Shown here: positions 23,017 to 32,571 of the stretch, piece by piece
Layout: each line of letters starts with the position of its first letter
How positions within the stretch are numbered: position 1 is the stretch's first letter
From: Notospermus geniculatus
Lineage: Eukaryota > Nemertea > Pilidiophora > Heteronemertea > Lineidae
Direction: 5' to 3'
NCBI GenBank assembly: GCA_002633025.1
Contig: NMRB01000939.1
Location: 185,675-249,674, forward strand
Length of the DNA: 64,000 bases
Position numbers and translations under genes: made by a program
The notes under the pieces: generated by a model
The model's input: only the letters and a program-made list of their open reading frames with translations
Databases searched by the model: none
What the model was told of the DNA's origin: nothing

Positions 23017-23186
23017 ACCCCCACCTGGGCTATAAAAGGCAGAGAAAAATAGGTCACCAGTCATTTCCTGCCTGAGCACCACAGCGAGAGGTTCTCATAG
23101 TGCATCATGTCATGCATTATGGTACTATGCATTACAAGCTACCTGGATGAGTCATCACTTGAACCCAGGGCTCGAGATGTGGGGGT
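23017..23186. mobile_element. 170-bp TTAA-flanked mini-element with a TATA box
   Basis: ACCCCCAC at the left is mirrored by GTGGGGGT at the right, with TTAA at 23013-23016 and 23187-23190. It lies between the ATPase and the next gene. GGGCTATAAAAGGC (23027-23040) followed by a purine-rich stretch resembles a polymerase II core promoter. GTGCATCATGTCATGCATTA gives internal dyads. Confidence 0.75.
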
Positions 23187-23222
23187 TTAACTAACGTTGA
23201 AACCCAGTTAGTCGACAACGTA

Positions 23223-23897
23223 ATGAAAGACATAGGCATTTTGCCAACTAAAAATCAACTAAACCAACTAAACTCAACTGCTAGTAGTCAACAAGGGGTA
23301 ACTAGAAATCAACAAGCTCCAACTAGCACACCTAACAGGGGTCAACAAGAATCAAATAAAAATCAAATACCAGTTAACTTTAGTCCAAACGCTCTTAATT
23401 TTGGCCCAAAACCAGTAAATTTCTTGTCTGAACAGGGAAAACAAGCTAAAGGAGATTTAGAAATTTTAGTTGCTACTGGTAAGTCAAAAGAATTTACTGG
23501 AAAACAATTAACTTTTCAAGATCTAGACAACATGTGTGAACGCGACTTAATAAAATTTCACAGGATTTATACAAGCACACTATCAACAAGAGTTAACGAC
23601 ACTTTTAGTAAAACAATTCTAAAGTCTTACTCGAAACTAGCTAGTTGGTTTTTACCGATAGAAAATGAAGAAAAACTATACAAAGATTTGAGCAACGATT
23701 ATATTTTACGAACTGAATTAGACAAATGGACTGGATGGTTTACTTTAAAAATGGGTGCTTTAATGGCTGTTACATCAGTAAGTTTGTTAACTGTGGGAAA
23801 TATAAATTACACTGAACCTCCAATTATTCCGGAAAGACCGGCTAATGCCGAAAACGCAAAAAGCGCCGACAAAGCCGAAAATCACCTCAATAAATGA
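23223..23897 (+). CDS. Polinton protein of unknown function (224 aa)
   Basis: An Asn/Gln-rich N-terminal third (about 1-75, with repeated NQLN, NQQ and NQ strings) is followed by a more ordered region with a possible short hydrophobic segment (FTLKMGALMAVTSVSLLTVG, about 178-197) and an acidic/Ala-rich tail. I recognise no domain. Its stop overlaps the next start. Unlike most rightward neighbours it begins after TAATG, one base short of TAAATG, just downstream of the inserted mini-element. Confidence 0.75.
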   Translation: MKDIGILPTKNQLNQLNSTASSQQGVTRNQQAPTSTPNRGQQESNKNQIPVNFSPNALNFGPKPVNFLSEQGKQAKGDLEILVATGKSKEFTGKQLTFQDLDNMCERDLIKFHRIYTSTLSTRVNDTFSKTILKSYSKLASWFLPIENEEKLYKDLSNDYILRTELDKWTGWFTLKMGALMAVTSVSLLTVGNINYTEPPIIPERPANAENAKSADKAENHLNK

Positions 23898-24355
23898 GTG
23901 AAACCGAGGAGACTGCTGAGATAAAACAAGAAACTTTACCACCTAAAAATAATCCACCAACTGTTACCGTTAGACCACCGAAAAAACCTAGATCAGAAAA
24001 ACAAATTGCATGGAGTAAAGAATTAGGAAAAAGATCTCAAGAAATGAAAAAGAAGAAACAAGACTTACTAAATGGGAAAACCGAATCAAAAACTGAACCT
24101 GAACCACAACCCGTGGAACGAGGACAAAGTCCGTCAGAGCCCGAATCTCAAACCCGCAACAATAATTTCTCATGGTTAGTACTACCAACAGTTTTAGTTA
24201 TTAGCGGCGCAATAGTCTGGATCAAATGGGGGAAGTATAAAGTTTTTAAACAGAAACCCAAGGAAAAAGTTGAAACCTATAAACCTGTTACTATCCCAGA
24301 AACCCGCAAAGCAGCGGCAGAGCCGAATTCTAAAAATACATTGTGTATGGAATAA
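23894..24355 (+). CDS. Polinton single-pass membrane protein (153 aa)
   Basis: The start overlaps the preceding stop by four bases (ATGA). The N-terminal 90 residues are Lys/Pro/Glu-rich (PPKKPRSEKQ, MKKKKQD). One membrane segment follows (FSWLVLPTVLVISGAIVWIKW, about 95-115) and then a basic tail. Translational coupling with the upstream gene is likely. Small tail-anchored or single-pass proteins are common in Polintons, but I cannot assign a role. Confidence 0.75.
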   Translation: MSETEETAEIKQETLPPKNNPPTVTVRPPKKPRSEKQIAWSKELGKRSQEMKKKKQDLLNGKTESKTEPEPQPVERGQSPSEPESQTRNNNFSWLVLPTVLVISGAIVWIKWGKYKVFKQKPKEKVETYKPVTIPETRKAAAEPNSKNTLCME

Positions 24356-24370
24356 TTTCTTGAATTTTAA

Positions 24371-25141
24371 ATGAAGGAAAAAATGCTAATGATCAACTCA
24401 AAGGACTATCCTGCTCAAAAGGCAAATGATCTAACAATCCAATTAGATGAAGAGGTACTAGATGTAGAAAATATCAGAATTATTTACGCGGGAATACCCT
24501 GTATTTTTTACAATATTTCAGATGATTTAGATAATAATAGATTTGTTATCTATGAAAATATTCGAGGAAATAGGCGAGGGAAATATCTTACTATGCCGGA
24601 TGGGTTTTACGAATTTAAAGAATTTAGCAAGGAATTTAAAATTCAACCGAAAGAAATAGGTCTAGAAAATGATTTTATTACATTTGATTTAGGGCCTCAT
24701 GATGGTAAGATAGAAGTTACATTTAAATTAGGTAGAGGAAAAACTGTTAATGATTACAGTCTTCTAATAGAACAAAATGCTAAACAATTATTAGGATTAA
24801 ACGGAAGATACATGAGACCAACAGCAAAAGGCAGTGGTGGAGTAATAATAGGTGATAATCCAATCAATTTCAAACCTTTCGAGTATTTACATATTCACTG
24901 TGACATAATTAACACCGAGTTCATGCTTTACAATGGTGAGAGAAGTGATATATTTGTCAGGTTACCAGTTAAAGAATGCGATTTCGGAGAATTATTACAA
25001 TATAACATGTCCGGCATGAGAGGAAGACCTTGCAAGGAAAGATTTAACAAATTAAGAATTTGGATTACAGATGAAAATGATAAAAAAATAGACTTCAATG
25101 AAGGTGATATTCAGTATGAATTAATCATTAGATCTGAGTAA
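24371..25141 (+). CDS. Candidate Polinton minor capsid (penton-like) protein
   Basis: 256 residues with a strand-rich pattern and no membrane segment. Blocks such as TMPDGFYEFKEF, QLLGLNGRYM, YLHIHCDII, LYNGERSDIF and LRIWITDENDKKIDF occur in the order I associate with single-jelly-roll minor capsid proteins of Polintons and adintoviruses. The penton assignment is inference; a capsid role is more secure. The start is in TAAATG. Its final block (ITDENxK) also appears at the end of the two tandem genes at 26194 and 27212, so the three may share a fold. Confidence 0.65.
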   Translation: MKEKMLMINSKDYPAQKANDLTIQLDEEVLDVENIRIIYAGIPCIFYNISDDLDNNRFVIYENIRGNRRGKYLTMPDGFYEFKEFSKEFKIQPKEIGLENDFITFDLGPHDGKIEVTFKLGRGKTVNDYSLLIEQNAKQLLGLNGRYMRPTAKGSGGVIIGDNPINFKPFEYLHIHCDIINTEFMLYNGERSDIFVRLPVKECDFGELLQYNMSGMRGRPCKERFNKLRIWITDENDKKIDFNEGDIQYELIIRSE

Positions 25142-25155
25142 GTTCTCTCATATAA

Positions 25156-25440
25156 ATGAGCAGATATTGGGGTTATTCTAAGAGACCAAAAAATTGGCAA
25201 AAAATACTAAAGGAACAGAATGAGTCTAATGAGAGCAACGGGGAACCTATTTATCAGCATACACCAGGAACACTTCCTGAACCTATATTAATTGATGGAG
25301 AATGGGTTATTCCCGTGGAGCTACCTAAACCCAAACCTGAACCACCTAAAACTCCTAAACATAAACCACCTAAACCCGTTCCTAAACCTGTACCACTACC
25401 TCAACCACCAAGGTCCCCAGACTCAACTATTTCTTACTAA
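25156..25440 (+). CDS. Small proline/lysine-rich Polinton protein (94 aa)
   Basis: The second half is almost entirely PKP-type repeats (PKPKPEPPKTPKHKPPKP, then PVPKPVPLPQPP). The first half is short and polar. Such a sequence would be an extended linker or a basic DNA-binding peptide. The start lies in TAAATG, 14 bases after the preceding stop. Confidence 0.7.
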   Translation: MSRYWGYSKRPKNWQKILKEQNESNESNGEPIYQHTPGTLPEPILIDGEWVIPVELPKPKPEPPKTPKHKPPKPVPKPVPLPQPPRSPDSTISY

Positions 25441-25444
25441 TTAA

Positions 25445-26116
25445 ATGGAAGAGCAAGATAAGAGAGTATATCCTGATTTGCAACCGTTTACCCCGCAACC
25501 ATATAATCTACCCCCACAAGAACCAAACCCAACTGAATTCAGATTACATCATATTTCAGAAATAAAAAAATTCTTTGAGAATGAAATAGAATTTAGAAGA
25601 GCAATACATTCCAAATATTTGAAGGCATTTAACGGTTTCTCTTACACTAATCACTTTTTGAATTTTGCAAGTATTGCTGCCGGTTCAGTTAGTGTAACCG
25701 CTTTAGCTGGAATTATTACAGCTCCGGTTGGAATGGCATTAGGTGCTGTAACTATTGGTGGCGCACTTGTTTCTTCAACTTTAAATTTTTTTGCTAAAAG
25801 ATTTCAAAGAAAAATTGAAAAACATGAAAAAATAGGAATGTTAGCTATCTCAAAATTAAACACAGTTAATAACTTAATCAGCAGAGCTTTATCAGATTCT
25901 CACATTACTCAAGAAGAATTCTCGTTGATAGTTAGTGAAAAAGAAAAATATATTACCCTGAAAAATGCTACAAGAAAAAAACAAAAAGAAACCGCAGCTG
26001 TTAGCCAAAACGTTGATATAGAAGCATTAAAAAAAACTTTTTTAGAAGAAGGAAGGAAACTAGCCCAATCGGAGATGATAGAAAAGTTGAAACACGAAGT
26101 TACCCATCAACAGTAA
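25445..26116 (+). CDS. Polinton membrane-active protein candidate (223 aa)
   Basis: Residues about 75-118 form a long Gly/Ala/Val hydrophobic hairpin (IAAGSVSVTALAGIITAPVG, GMALGAVTIGGALVSS), followed by a basic helix (FFAKRFQRKIEKHEK) and helical segments ending at Gln. Proteins with this layout are frequent in Maverick elements; membrane disruption during entry has been proposed for analogous adenovirus proteins, and that role here is inference. Four bases separate it from the previous stop; the start is in TAAATG. Confidence 0.7.
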   Translation: MEEQDKRVYPDLQPFTPQPYNLPPQEPNPTEFRLHHISEIKKFFENEIEFRRAIHSKYLKAFNGFSYTNHFLNFASIAAGSVSVTALAGIITAPVGMALGAVTIGGALVSSTLNFFAKRFQRKIEKHEKIGMLAISKLNTVNNLISRALSDSHITQEEFSLIVSEKEKYITLKNATRKKQKETAAVSQNVDIEALKKTFLEEGRKLAQSEMIEKLKHEVTHQQ

Positions 26117-26193
26117 ACCATATTTATAATTAATACTATACCACGCCAATTATTCCCTCAGCTCCACCAATTTACCAGTAAATAAATACCTAA

Positions 26194-27207
26194 ATGACTA
26201 TCGAGTTAAACTACTTCATAGATCAACCAGAATGTGAAGAAGCTACATTTGAAATTTATTTAGAGAATTATCACTTCATAAAATCTATTACTTTAAAAAA
26301 TATAACATTTTATAATTCCTGGTGGACTGGAGATTTTCTCCCGGAAAGTGTAAAAGTTTTTCAATTTTTAACCACTGATTATGGTCATGAAAAAAGGGAA
26401 ATTCTAAATGCTAAAGAAAATTGTGAAAAAAGTTTGAATGTTCCGAGGTATCCTAATGAAAATATTGAAAAATATGCTGAAAGGTTTGGTCGAGAAGTTA
26501 ATTCCTGCATTAGTAATTTGGAAGGAAAATATACCTATGATAAGTTCATAGTAAGAAACCTTTTGGATTATGGTTTTCCATTTGATCGTCATTTTAGTTT
26601 AGCTGAGTTCTGTAATGTGTGGCAGAAGATGATTGAACAAGATAATGTTAACTTCTACTGTGATAATAATAATTACATTATCATTGAGTTAACAGATGAT
26701 ACGGAGTTTAAACTTGATAATTTGTTTACAACCAGAACGGGTGATGAATCTGTAACTGAAACCCTTGCTCATGGGCATGAAGCGGGAAGAAAACTAAAAA
26801 CTACCCGGTACGCCCGAATAATAAAAGAGCTAGTAAAAATAGTTAATAAATGGTTTGGTTTTAAACAAGAAGTCTTCGATAAGAAAGGTAAATACTATTC
26901 AACAAAACCATTACCTTTTTACGTTACCAATCTCTTTTTAAGATGTGATTTACATCAAAATACTCTTCACACACTGCGTCAGAAGTCACATACTGCGCTA
27001 GCAGTGTCAGACATATTATGTTCAATACCCGTTAACGACGGCGAACAGATAAAACTGCAAAGATTTATTCCTGACTGCACAAGAAGAGTAGACAAAGCAA
27101 CTAATCATCTAACATTTCAGATAACAGACAAAAATGGAAAAGTAGTAAATTTTAGAGGATGTAAATTAATGTTTCATTTTACTCTAGACACTGAAAAGTT
27201 CTATTAA
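26194..27207 (+). CDS. Polinton structural candidate, tandem paralogue 1 (337 aa)
   Basis: Paired with the next gene by tandem duplication. Both share an N-terminal block (PECEEATF, SITFYNSWW-type, WWTGDFLP), a central HFSxxEFC and CDNNNYxIIELT, KWFGFKQE and GKYYSTKPLxFYVTNLFLRC, and a C-terminal block (DILCSIPV, CTRRVDKATNHL, FQITDxNGKVVNFRG). Strand-rich with no membrane segment. The final block resembles that of the penton-like gene at 24371, hinting at a capsid or fibre role, which is inference. Start in TAAATG. Confidence 0.7.
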   Translation: MTIELNYFIDQPECEEATFEIYLENYHFIKSITLKNITFYNSWWTGDFLPESVKVFQFLTTDYGHEKREILNAKENCEKSLNVPRYPNENIEKYAERFGREVNSCISNLEGKYTYDKFIVRNLLDYGFPFDRHFSLAEFCNVWQKMIEQDNVNFYCDNNNYIIIELTDDTEFKLDNLFTTRTGDESVTETLAHGHEAGRKLKTTRYARIIKELVKIVNKWFGFKQEVFDKKGKYYSTKPLPFYVTNLFLRCDLHQNTLHTLRQKSHTALAVSDILCSIPVNDGEQIKLQRFIPDCTRRVDKATNHLTFQITDKNGKVVNFRGCKLMFHFTLDTEKFY

Positions 27208-27211
27208 CTAA

Positions 27212-28228
27212 ATGCCAAACATAGAAGTTTTCATAGATGAACCAGAATGTGAAGAAGCTACATTTGATTTCTACTTAGAGCATTACCACCTAATTAAATC
27301 TATTACCATAAAGAGTATAACATTTTACAACTCCTGGTGGACTGGTGATTTTCTTCCACAAAATGTAAAGATTTTTCATTTTTGGACCACTATACAAACG
27401 AACAAAAAAGAAAAACTTTTAATAGATGACGAAACCTGTGCAGAGGAAAAATTGCTCATCTCAAGAAAATCAAATGAAGATGAAGAAAGTTATAATGAAA
27501 GGCTTGATCGAGCATACAGTAACTGTATTATTAATTTGGAAAATATATATAACTCTGAAACAACCACAGAAAATGTCACTTCTGATTATCAATTTCCACT
27601 AAATCGGCATTTTAGTTTCAATGAATTCTGTACTGAGTGGGAGAAAATTATAAAAAGGCATGGAATAAATTTTGTTAAATTTCACTGCGACAATAATAAC
27701 TATATGATCATTGAACTAACAGAAGATAAGGAATTTTATTTGGATTTGTTGTTTGAAAGACTAGATTCAGAGGAAACTGAGACCGAAACAAATGAAGCTG
27801 GAAGAACCATAGAAACCACCATCAAACAAATAACAAAACAACTAGTAAAAATTATCAACAAATGGTTTGGGTTTAAACAGGAAACATTCACTAAAAAAGG
27901 AAAATATTATTCTACTAAACCGTTGCTATTTTATGTTACTAATCTTTTTCTCAGATGTAACCTGGTTAACCAGGAACATACTTTTTACGACTGTAGCGGA
28001 ACCACACCTAAACATTCAGATATTTTATGTTCAATACCAGTTGATGATGGTGACCAGATTAAACTTCAGAGGCACGAACCTGCGTGTACAAGAAGAGTAG
28101 ATAAAGCTACTAATCATTTGAAATTTCAGATAACAGATGAAAATGGAAAAGTGGTAAATTTTAGAGGGAGTGAAGTATTGATACATTTTACTCTGGTGAC
28201 TAATCGTATAGATTTATCACCAATATAA
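27212..28228 (+). CDS. Polinton structural candidate, tandem paralogue 2 (338 aa)
   Basis: Four bases after its paralogue. The ends are highly conserved between the two, while residues about 60-120 and the stretch after RC near 250 differ strongly, including a small insertion of Gly/Thr-rich text here. That pattern would suit surface loops under different selection. No known enzyme motif is visible. Start in TAAATG. Confidence 0.7.
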   Translation: MPNIEVFIDEPECEEATFDFYLEHYHLIKSITIKSITFYNSWWTGDFLPQNVKIFHFWTTIQTNKKEKLLIDDETCAEEKLLISRKSNEDEESYNERLDRAYSNCIINLENIYNSETTTENVTSDYQFPLNRHFSFNEFCTEWEKIIKRHGINFVKFHCDNNNYMIIELTEDKEFYLDLLFERLDSEETETETNEAGRTIETTIKQITKQLVKIINKWFGFKQETFTKKGKYYSTKPLLFYVTNLFLRCNLVNQEHTFYDCSGTTPKHSDILCSIPVDDGDQIKLQRHEPACTRRVDKATNHLKFQITDENGKVVNFRGSEVLIHFTLVTNRIDLSPI

Positions 28229-28234
28229 ATAACA

Positions 28235-29803
28235 ATGCAGCGGGGTGGTAACGTAATATTTACTAGAAGAAACCTAGAGCAACCCCAATCAAATATAACC
28301 AACCCTCTTGATATGTTTAACTTTTTACCAATTAATCAGGTACTTAAACAAACTTTAGAAAATGCACAACAACTTGAGGAACAATCAGTGGGCCAAACCA
28401 CGAAACCCGAGGAAACTTTTAAAACACAAAAACCCCTAGATATTTCGAATTTTAAAGTCTATGTAACAACCTCACAGTATTTCAATTCTGATTTACCTGA
28501 TATTCTACCAAGTAGTATAAATTTCACAAATAAAGAGGATGTTAAACGTTTTAAAAGAAACCCGCTCACTTTTTACCAGAATCAATTCAACATGGTTGTT
28601 TGGTGTGTAACAGCTGGTTGTGGAATTTCTCTAAATGATCTTAACAGTAAAGATTCCCTAATTGGTACGGTTTATAGATTCCATGTATATTATCAAATCT
28701 GTAAGATTATGAGTTATCTAAGTATCCCACTTCCGGGGCAAATTACAACAGAAACAACAGCGTCAACAACGATAGAAACAAAAACAGCAACCACAACAAA
28801 AACTAATACAAAATCAACTAAAACATTTGTTCAAATGAATAATCCTATAAATATGTGGAAATATAAAACCATAAAGGCAGAATTTGGAATTACTGATGAC
28901 CAAGAATTTTACATTGATGAACCTTGGCCACACGATTATAACCCTGATTATAATTTTTGGTCTGGAATACCTAGTGCTGATTTCAAAACTATGTTTAGTG
29001 GCAATTATAAATACACAGGTCTAGATAAAATCGGCTACATGTTCACTAAAGATTGGGATGAAGGAGCAGCAACAAAGAAAGGTAGTATTTTCTTTGATAT
29101 AGGACCTGATCTGTTTAACGAAAAGATGAGGAGTAAGCACACATTTGATGTTCTTAAACAGAAAGACTATCCAAGATATATGAAATACATTCCAGAAAAA
29201 ACAAACGGTTTAACCCCAGCAGGAATTGTAAGGTTGAACGAATCAATTAGAGCATTTGTTATTTGTATTTCAGAAGCACAAACAGGGGCAAGATCATCAA
29301 TTGTTGGGGACATTGGAACCGCACTAATTGCACAGAAGCACTTTCGTTATCTATTGGAGAATAAAATCGATGAACAAATTAATGAATCAGATTCGATTGC
29401 AGCTTACAAGAATGCAATAAGTAATATGCATATAAGATTGGATTATGTTGTTGGGTCAGGACTTTACATAATTAGCTCAGATATGAGTTTTAAACTTGGT
29501 GTTATAGATAATTACAACAATAACCTAAAAATAGCAAAAAGTAATATGAAACCCGGAAAACAGGATATAAATAAAGGAAAAAAAAGATTAACACCATTAA
29601 TGGATGGTGGGTCAGTTAAAACACAGAGAACAAAAGTAAATGACTACCCGGAGTTACCGGCAGGTGCAAAACCACCACCAGCAAAGCCGTCACCCCCCGA
29701 ATCAACAACCGACACTGCTACCGACACTAACCATGAGAACATGAAATTCATAATATTTGGTGTAACTAGTGCATTAGTGGGGTTAGCTCTTCTTTTAAGA
29801 TAA
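28235..29803 (+). CDS. Conserved Polinton protein of unknown function (522 aa)
   Basis: Recognisable blocks are NQFNMVVWCVTAGCG (about 112-126), FHVYYQ, a Thr-rich spacer (170-205), LNESIRAFVICISEAQTGAR, GDIGTALIAQKHF and LDYVVGSGLYII. A Pro-rich linker precedes a C-terminal anchor (FIIFGVTSALVGLALLL, about 505-521). I associate these blocks with a protein widespread in Maverick/adintovirus elements whose role is not established; a virion role is likely. The start lacks TAAATG directly, but TAAATAACAATG holds TAAAT six bases upstream. Confidence 0.75.
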   Translation: MQRGGNVIFTRRNLEQPQSNITNPLDMFNFLPINQVLKQTLENAQQLEEQSVGQTTKPEETFKTQKPLDISNFKVYVTTSQYFNSDLPDILPSSINFTNKEDVKRFKRNPLTFYQNQFNMVVWCVTAGCGISLNDLNSKDSLIGTVYRFHVYYQICKIMSYLSIPLPGQITTETTASTTIETKTATTTKTNTKSTKTFVQMNNPINMWKYKTIKAEFGITDDQEFYIDEPWPHDYNPDYNFWSGIPSADFKTMFSGNYKYTGLDKIGYMFTKDWDEGAATKKGSIFFDIGPDLFNEKMRSKHTFDVLKQKDYPRYMKYIPEKTNGLTPAGIVRLNESIRAFVICISEAQTGARSSIVGDIGTALIAQKHFRYLLENKIDEQINESDSIAAYKNAISNMHIRLDYVVGSGLYIISSDMSFKLGVIDNYNNNLKIAKSNMKPGKQDINKGKKRLTPLMDGGSVKTQRTKVNDYPELPAGAKPPPAKPSPPESTTDTATDTNHENMKFIIFGVTSALVGLALLLR

Positions 29804-29807
29804 TTAA

Positions 29808-31424
29808 ATGGATTATGACCCTAGACAGTTTGATATGTCTGGACAGTTTGAAATGTCTGAGTTTGATAGAATCTTCGATGAACCACCACCTGAGGATATG
29901 CAAGATACAAGTTTTATAGATGAAGCTAAGTATAACACTGGTGGTAATCTTCAAGACACAACAACGTTTTCTACACCGGGTCGACTGTCAGAACATGATA
30001 GTTTTTTAGAAAAACGAGATATTGAACTTATAGAAATTCAAGATAAATTAGATGAAGCCTTAAAAGGTACTGAGTGGGCTGATATATACACAGATAGAGG
30101 ATTACAACTACTTGCTCCAAAGATTTATGACGAAGATGGCACATTATACTATGTTATAACGTATAATATGGGAAAAGACTCAGGAGAAGAAGGTGACCCA
30201 GATCTTCCAGTTCAAACAAAATATGATCCAATTTATGATAAAATGACTGAGGCACAGAAAAGAAACATAACAATAAGGGAATATGCTGGAATAGATTCTT
30301 ACTTTATACGTTTAACCAAAGGGGATGGAAAGTTTTATGCAGAAAGCACTCTCATAAGGGATTATGGTTCAGATTTTGTTACAAAGCTAAAAGGTTTTCT
30401 TGAAACACGTAGTCGAATAACGTCAACTCCAAGTGCAAAGATCGGTCAATGGCTAATGGATAACGAAGCTTCTAAACGTCAAACACAACCCATTGCAACA
30501 GATTTAAGCCCAGAAACAATAGAATTTATAGATGCTTTACTGCGAGGAGAAAAACCAATTAAACGACTTGTTGATGCTACTGAAGAAGAATTGAAAGGAT
30601 TAGGTTTTGAAGAAAGTGCTTTAAGAGAATGGCGAGGTATGACAGAAGCAAGTAATGAACTTGCTAAACTTCGACAACAATATTTCCTGAGAGTAGAAGA
30701 ATTAGAGAATGGAGTTAAAGAATTAGAAGATAGATTAAAAGATTTAAACAGACAATATGAGAAAGCTGTTGCCGATAATTCTGGTGAAAGAGATGAATTA
30801 CTAGAACACGTTAAAAAATTGAAAAAAGAAAAAGCAGAGTCAGATGAAGAACTGAAAACGTTAAGACAGAAAGACTGGGAAGCAAGCATTGCTGAAGAAT
30901 CAGAAGGAAAAAAATTCGGAAGATTAATTGTTGATTTGGTAAAAAATAATTCTAAATTACCGTTAGGAGTTAGACTTAAAATCCTCTTTAAATTTGGTGG
31001 AGTAACACTTGGTACTATCATTACCGCAGTTGTAATGACGATAAGCACTATTGGGTTATCCATTGGTCTAGCCCTTGGTTTGACTGGTAAGCAAGCTATA
31101 CTATCACCGAAACCCAAACCGCAACCAAAACCGGAACCCGATAAACCAGATAAACCAGATAAACCAGATAAACCTGACAAACCTGATTCGAATCCAGTAA
31201 AAGAAGGTCTTAAGAAATTTGCTCAATGGTTGAAAGAATTAGCTAAGAAATCGCTTGCAGCATTACCAGGAATAATCGGTTCAATAGTTTCATTTATCTT
31301 AAAAGCAGCTGCTGCTGCTGTAGGATTTGTAGCTGAGCATCTAATTATATTTATAATCATTATTGTCAGTTCTATAGTTTATGGTCTTGTAAGAGGAGTT
31401 CGTTACGTTAGAAATTCCCGGTAA
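29808..31424 (+). CDS. Large coiled-coil membrane protein of the Polinton (538 aa)
   Basis: A polar N-terminal domain (1-270) is followed by a long coiled coil (about 277-364, with ELENGVKELEDRLKDLNRQY). A hydrophobic segment (FGGVTLGTIITAVVMTISTI, about 395-420), a Pro/Lys linker with five PDK repeats and a second hydrophobic stretch near the C-terminus (LIIFIIIIVSSIVYGLV) come next. The layout suggests a membrane-bound or internal virion protein. Five bases after the previous stop; start in TAAATG. A long antisense frame across the coiled coil is a by-product of its composition. Confidence 0.75.
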   Translation: MDYDPRQFDMSGQFEMSEFDRIFDEPPPEDMQDTSFIDEAKYNTGGNLQDTTTFSTPGRLSEHDSFLEKRDIELIEIQDKLDEALKGTEWADIYTDRGLQLLAPKIYDEDGTLYYVITYNMGKDSGEEGDPDLPVQTKYDPIYDKMTEAQKRNITIREYAGIDSYFIRLTKGDGKFYAESTLIRDYGSDFVTKLKGFLETRSRITSTPSAKIGQWLMDNEASKRQTQPIATDLSPETIEFIDALLRGEKPIKRLVDATEEELKGLGFEESALREWRGMTEASNELAKLRQQYFLRVEELENGVKELEDRLKDLNRQYEKAVADNSGERDELLEHVKKLKKEKAESDEELKTLRQKDWEASIAEESEGKKFGRLIVDLVKNNSKLPLGVRLKILFKFGGVTLGTIITAVVMTISTIGLSIGLALGLTGKQAILSPKPKPQPKPEPDKPDKPDKPDKPDKPDSNPVKEGLKKFAQWLKELAKKSLAALPGIIGSIVSFILKAAAAAVGFVAEHLIIFIIIIVSSIVYGLVRGVRYVRNSR

Positions 31425-31428
31425 GTAA

Positions 31429-32571
31429 ATGGCAACAGGAAAGATACTAAATACGGTTAGGAGTCTTAGAATTCCGTTAGGTTTAAAAGCTGAAAGACAG
31501 CATCATGTTATTACTAATAATCCTTCATCAGCTAATCCAAAAGATTCATTATACATAAGAGTTCCCAGATTAACAGAAAATGTAATTTTTGTTCCAGATT
31601 CATTTTATTTATCAGCGGATGTTGATATTTCAGGTAATGCAACAAATTACGTTGTTAACAATCTCGGCAGAAATCTTATCTCAAAATTGGTAGTAAAATG
31701 GGGAACCGAAGATATATTTCAACTTGATAATTATAACCTGTATTCCACTTTTAAAGATTTATGGCTAACCGATAAGGAAAGAGATAATTCAGTATTTCAA
31801 GGTATACAACATAAAAATTTAAGGCAGTTGAGATCAGGAGTTGCTGAAGCAAGTGTGACAGGAGAAACAAATGCGCAAAAAGCACTTAAGACCGTTTTTG
31901 ATAAGAAGTATAAAATTCCTTTAGATTTTGAATTAATGTCAACTCATGCACCGTTTTACAAATTTCCTATTAGGGAAGATATTATTTTTGAAATAACTTT
32001 AGCGCCTAAAGAGGATATAATTGTCACTGGCACTATAGCAAATATGAATTATAAGTTAGAAAATATATGTTTAGAGTACGACACGGTAAGTAATGAAACA
32101 CTAGCAAATCAGATAAGTGCTAACTACAATGCAGGTTTTTCCATACTTTACGATTGGGTTGATCATTTTAAAACTGTCAGTGTTTCAGCAGCTGATACTT
32201 TAATTAATGAAAATATTAACTTTCCTAGAAGATCGATTAAAGGCATACTATTATTATTTATTTCAGATTATAATGATGGTGCGAGAGATTCTGAGAAATT
32301 TGAAAATCCAGGTATCACGAAGGTTAAGGTCACTATTGAAGGTTTAGCTAATAAAATCTTTCCAGAAGGAATGAGAACGTTAGATCAATGGTCAGAAATT
32401 AAAAAACATTTCATGAATGAAAACACTAAAAAACTAATGATTGTTACATGGATATCGAAAAATATTACGGAGATAAAAATCATTATGGTCATTATTATAC
32501 CCAATGCAGAGGAGATAAACTTTGTTGTGGAGAGAGTAAACCGCTTGAAGAGTTTTCTCCTTCTGCTTTAA
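31429..32571 (+). CDS. Polinton major capsid protein (double jelly roll), 3' end altered
   Basis: The N-terminal two thirds read as the Polinton/adintovirus hexon-like major capsid protein: a VPRLTENVIFVPDSFYLS strand block, NNLGRNLISKLVVKWG, RDNSVFQGIQ, FELMSTHAPFYKFP and RRSIKGILLLFISDYNDGARDSEKF. The expected C-terminal portion is absent. From about residue 335 (near 32430) the sequence becomes low-quality (ITEIKIIMVIII) because it overlaps, in another frame, the HNH-like gene that begins at 32448. The protein is about 80-100 residues short of family members by my estimate. A defective capsid is therefore likely. Start in TAAATG. Confidence 0.88.
   Translation: MATGKILNTVRSLRIPLGLKAERQHHVITNNPSSANPKDSLYIRVPRLTENVIFVPDSFYLSADVDISGNATNYVVNNLGRNLISKLVVKWGTEDIFQLDNYNLYSTFKDLWLTDKERDNSVFQGIQHKNLRQLRSGVAEASVTGETNAQKALKTVFDKKYKIPLDFELMSTHAPFYKFPIREDIIFEITLAPKEDIIVTGTIANMNYKLENICLEYDTVSNETLANQISANYNAGFSILYDWVDHFKTVSVSAADTLINENINFPRRSIKGILLLFISDYNDGARDSEKFENPGITKVKVTIEGLANKIFPEGMRTLDQWSEIKKHFMNENTKKLMIVTWISKNITEIKIIMVIIIPNAEEINFVVERVNRLKSFLLLL

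Noticed and set aside
25445-26116. Bcl-2-like protein, as reported in some adintoviruses
   Set aside because: The hydrophobic hairpin and tail lack BH-type motifs; a membrane-active virion protein fits better.
30479-31180. Long minus-strand open frame (233 codons) rich in Ser and Leu
   Set aside because: It is the mirror of the coiled-coil gene at 29808-31424, and its GSGLSGLSG repeats are just the complement of the PDK linker.
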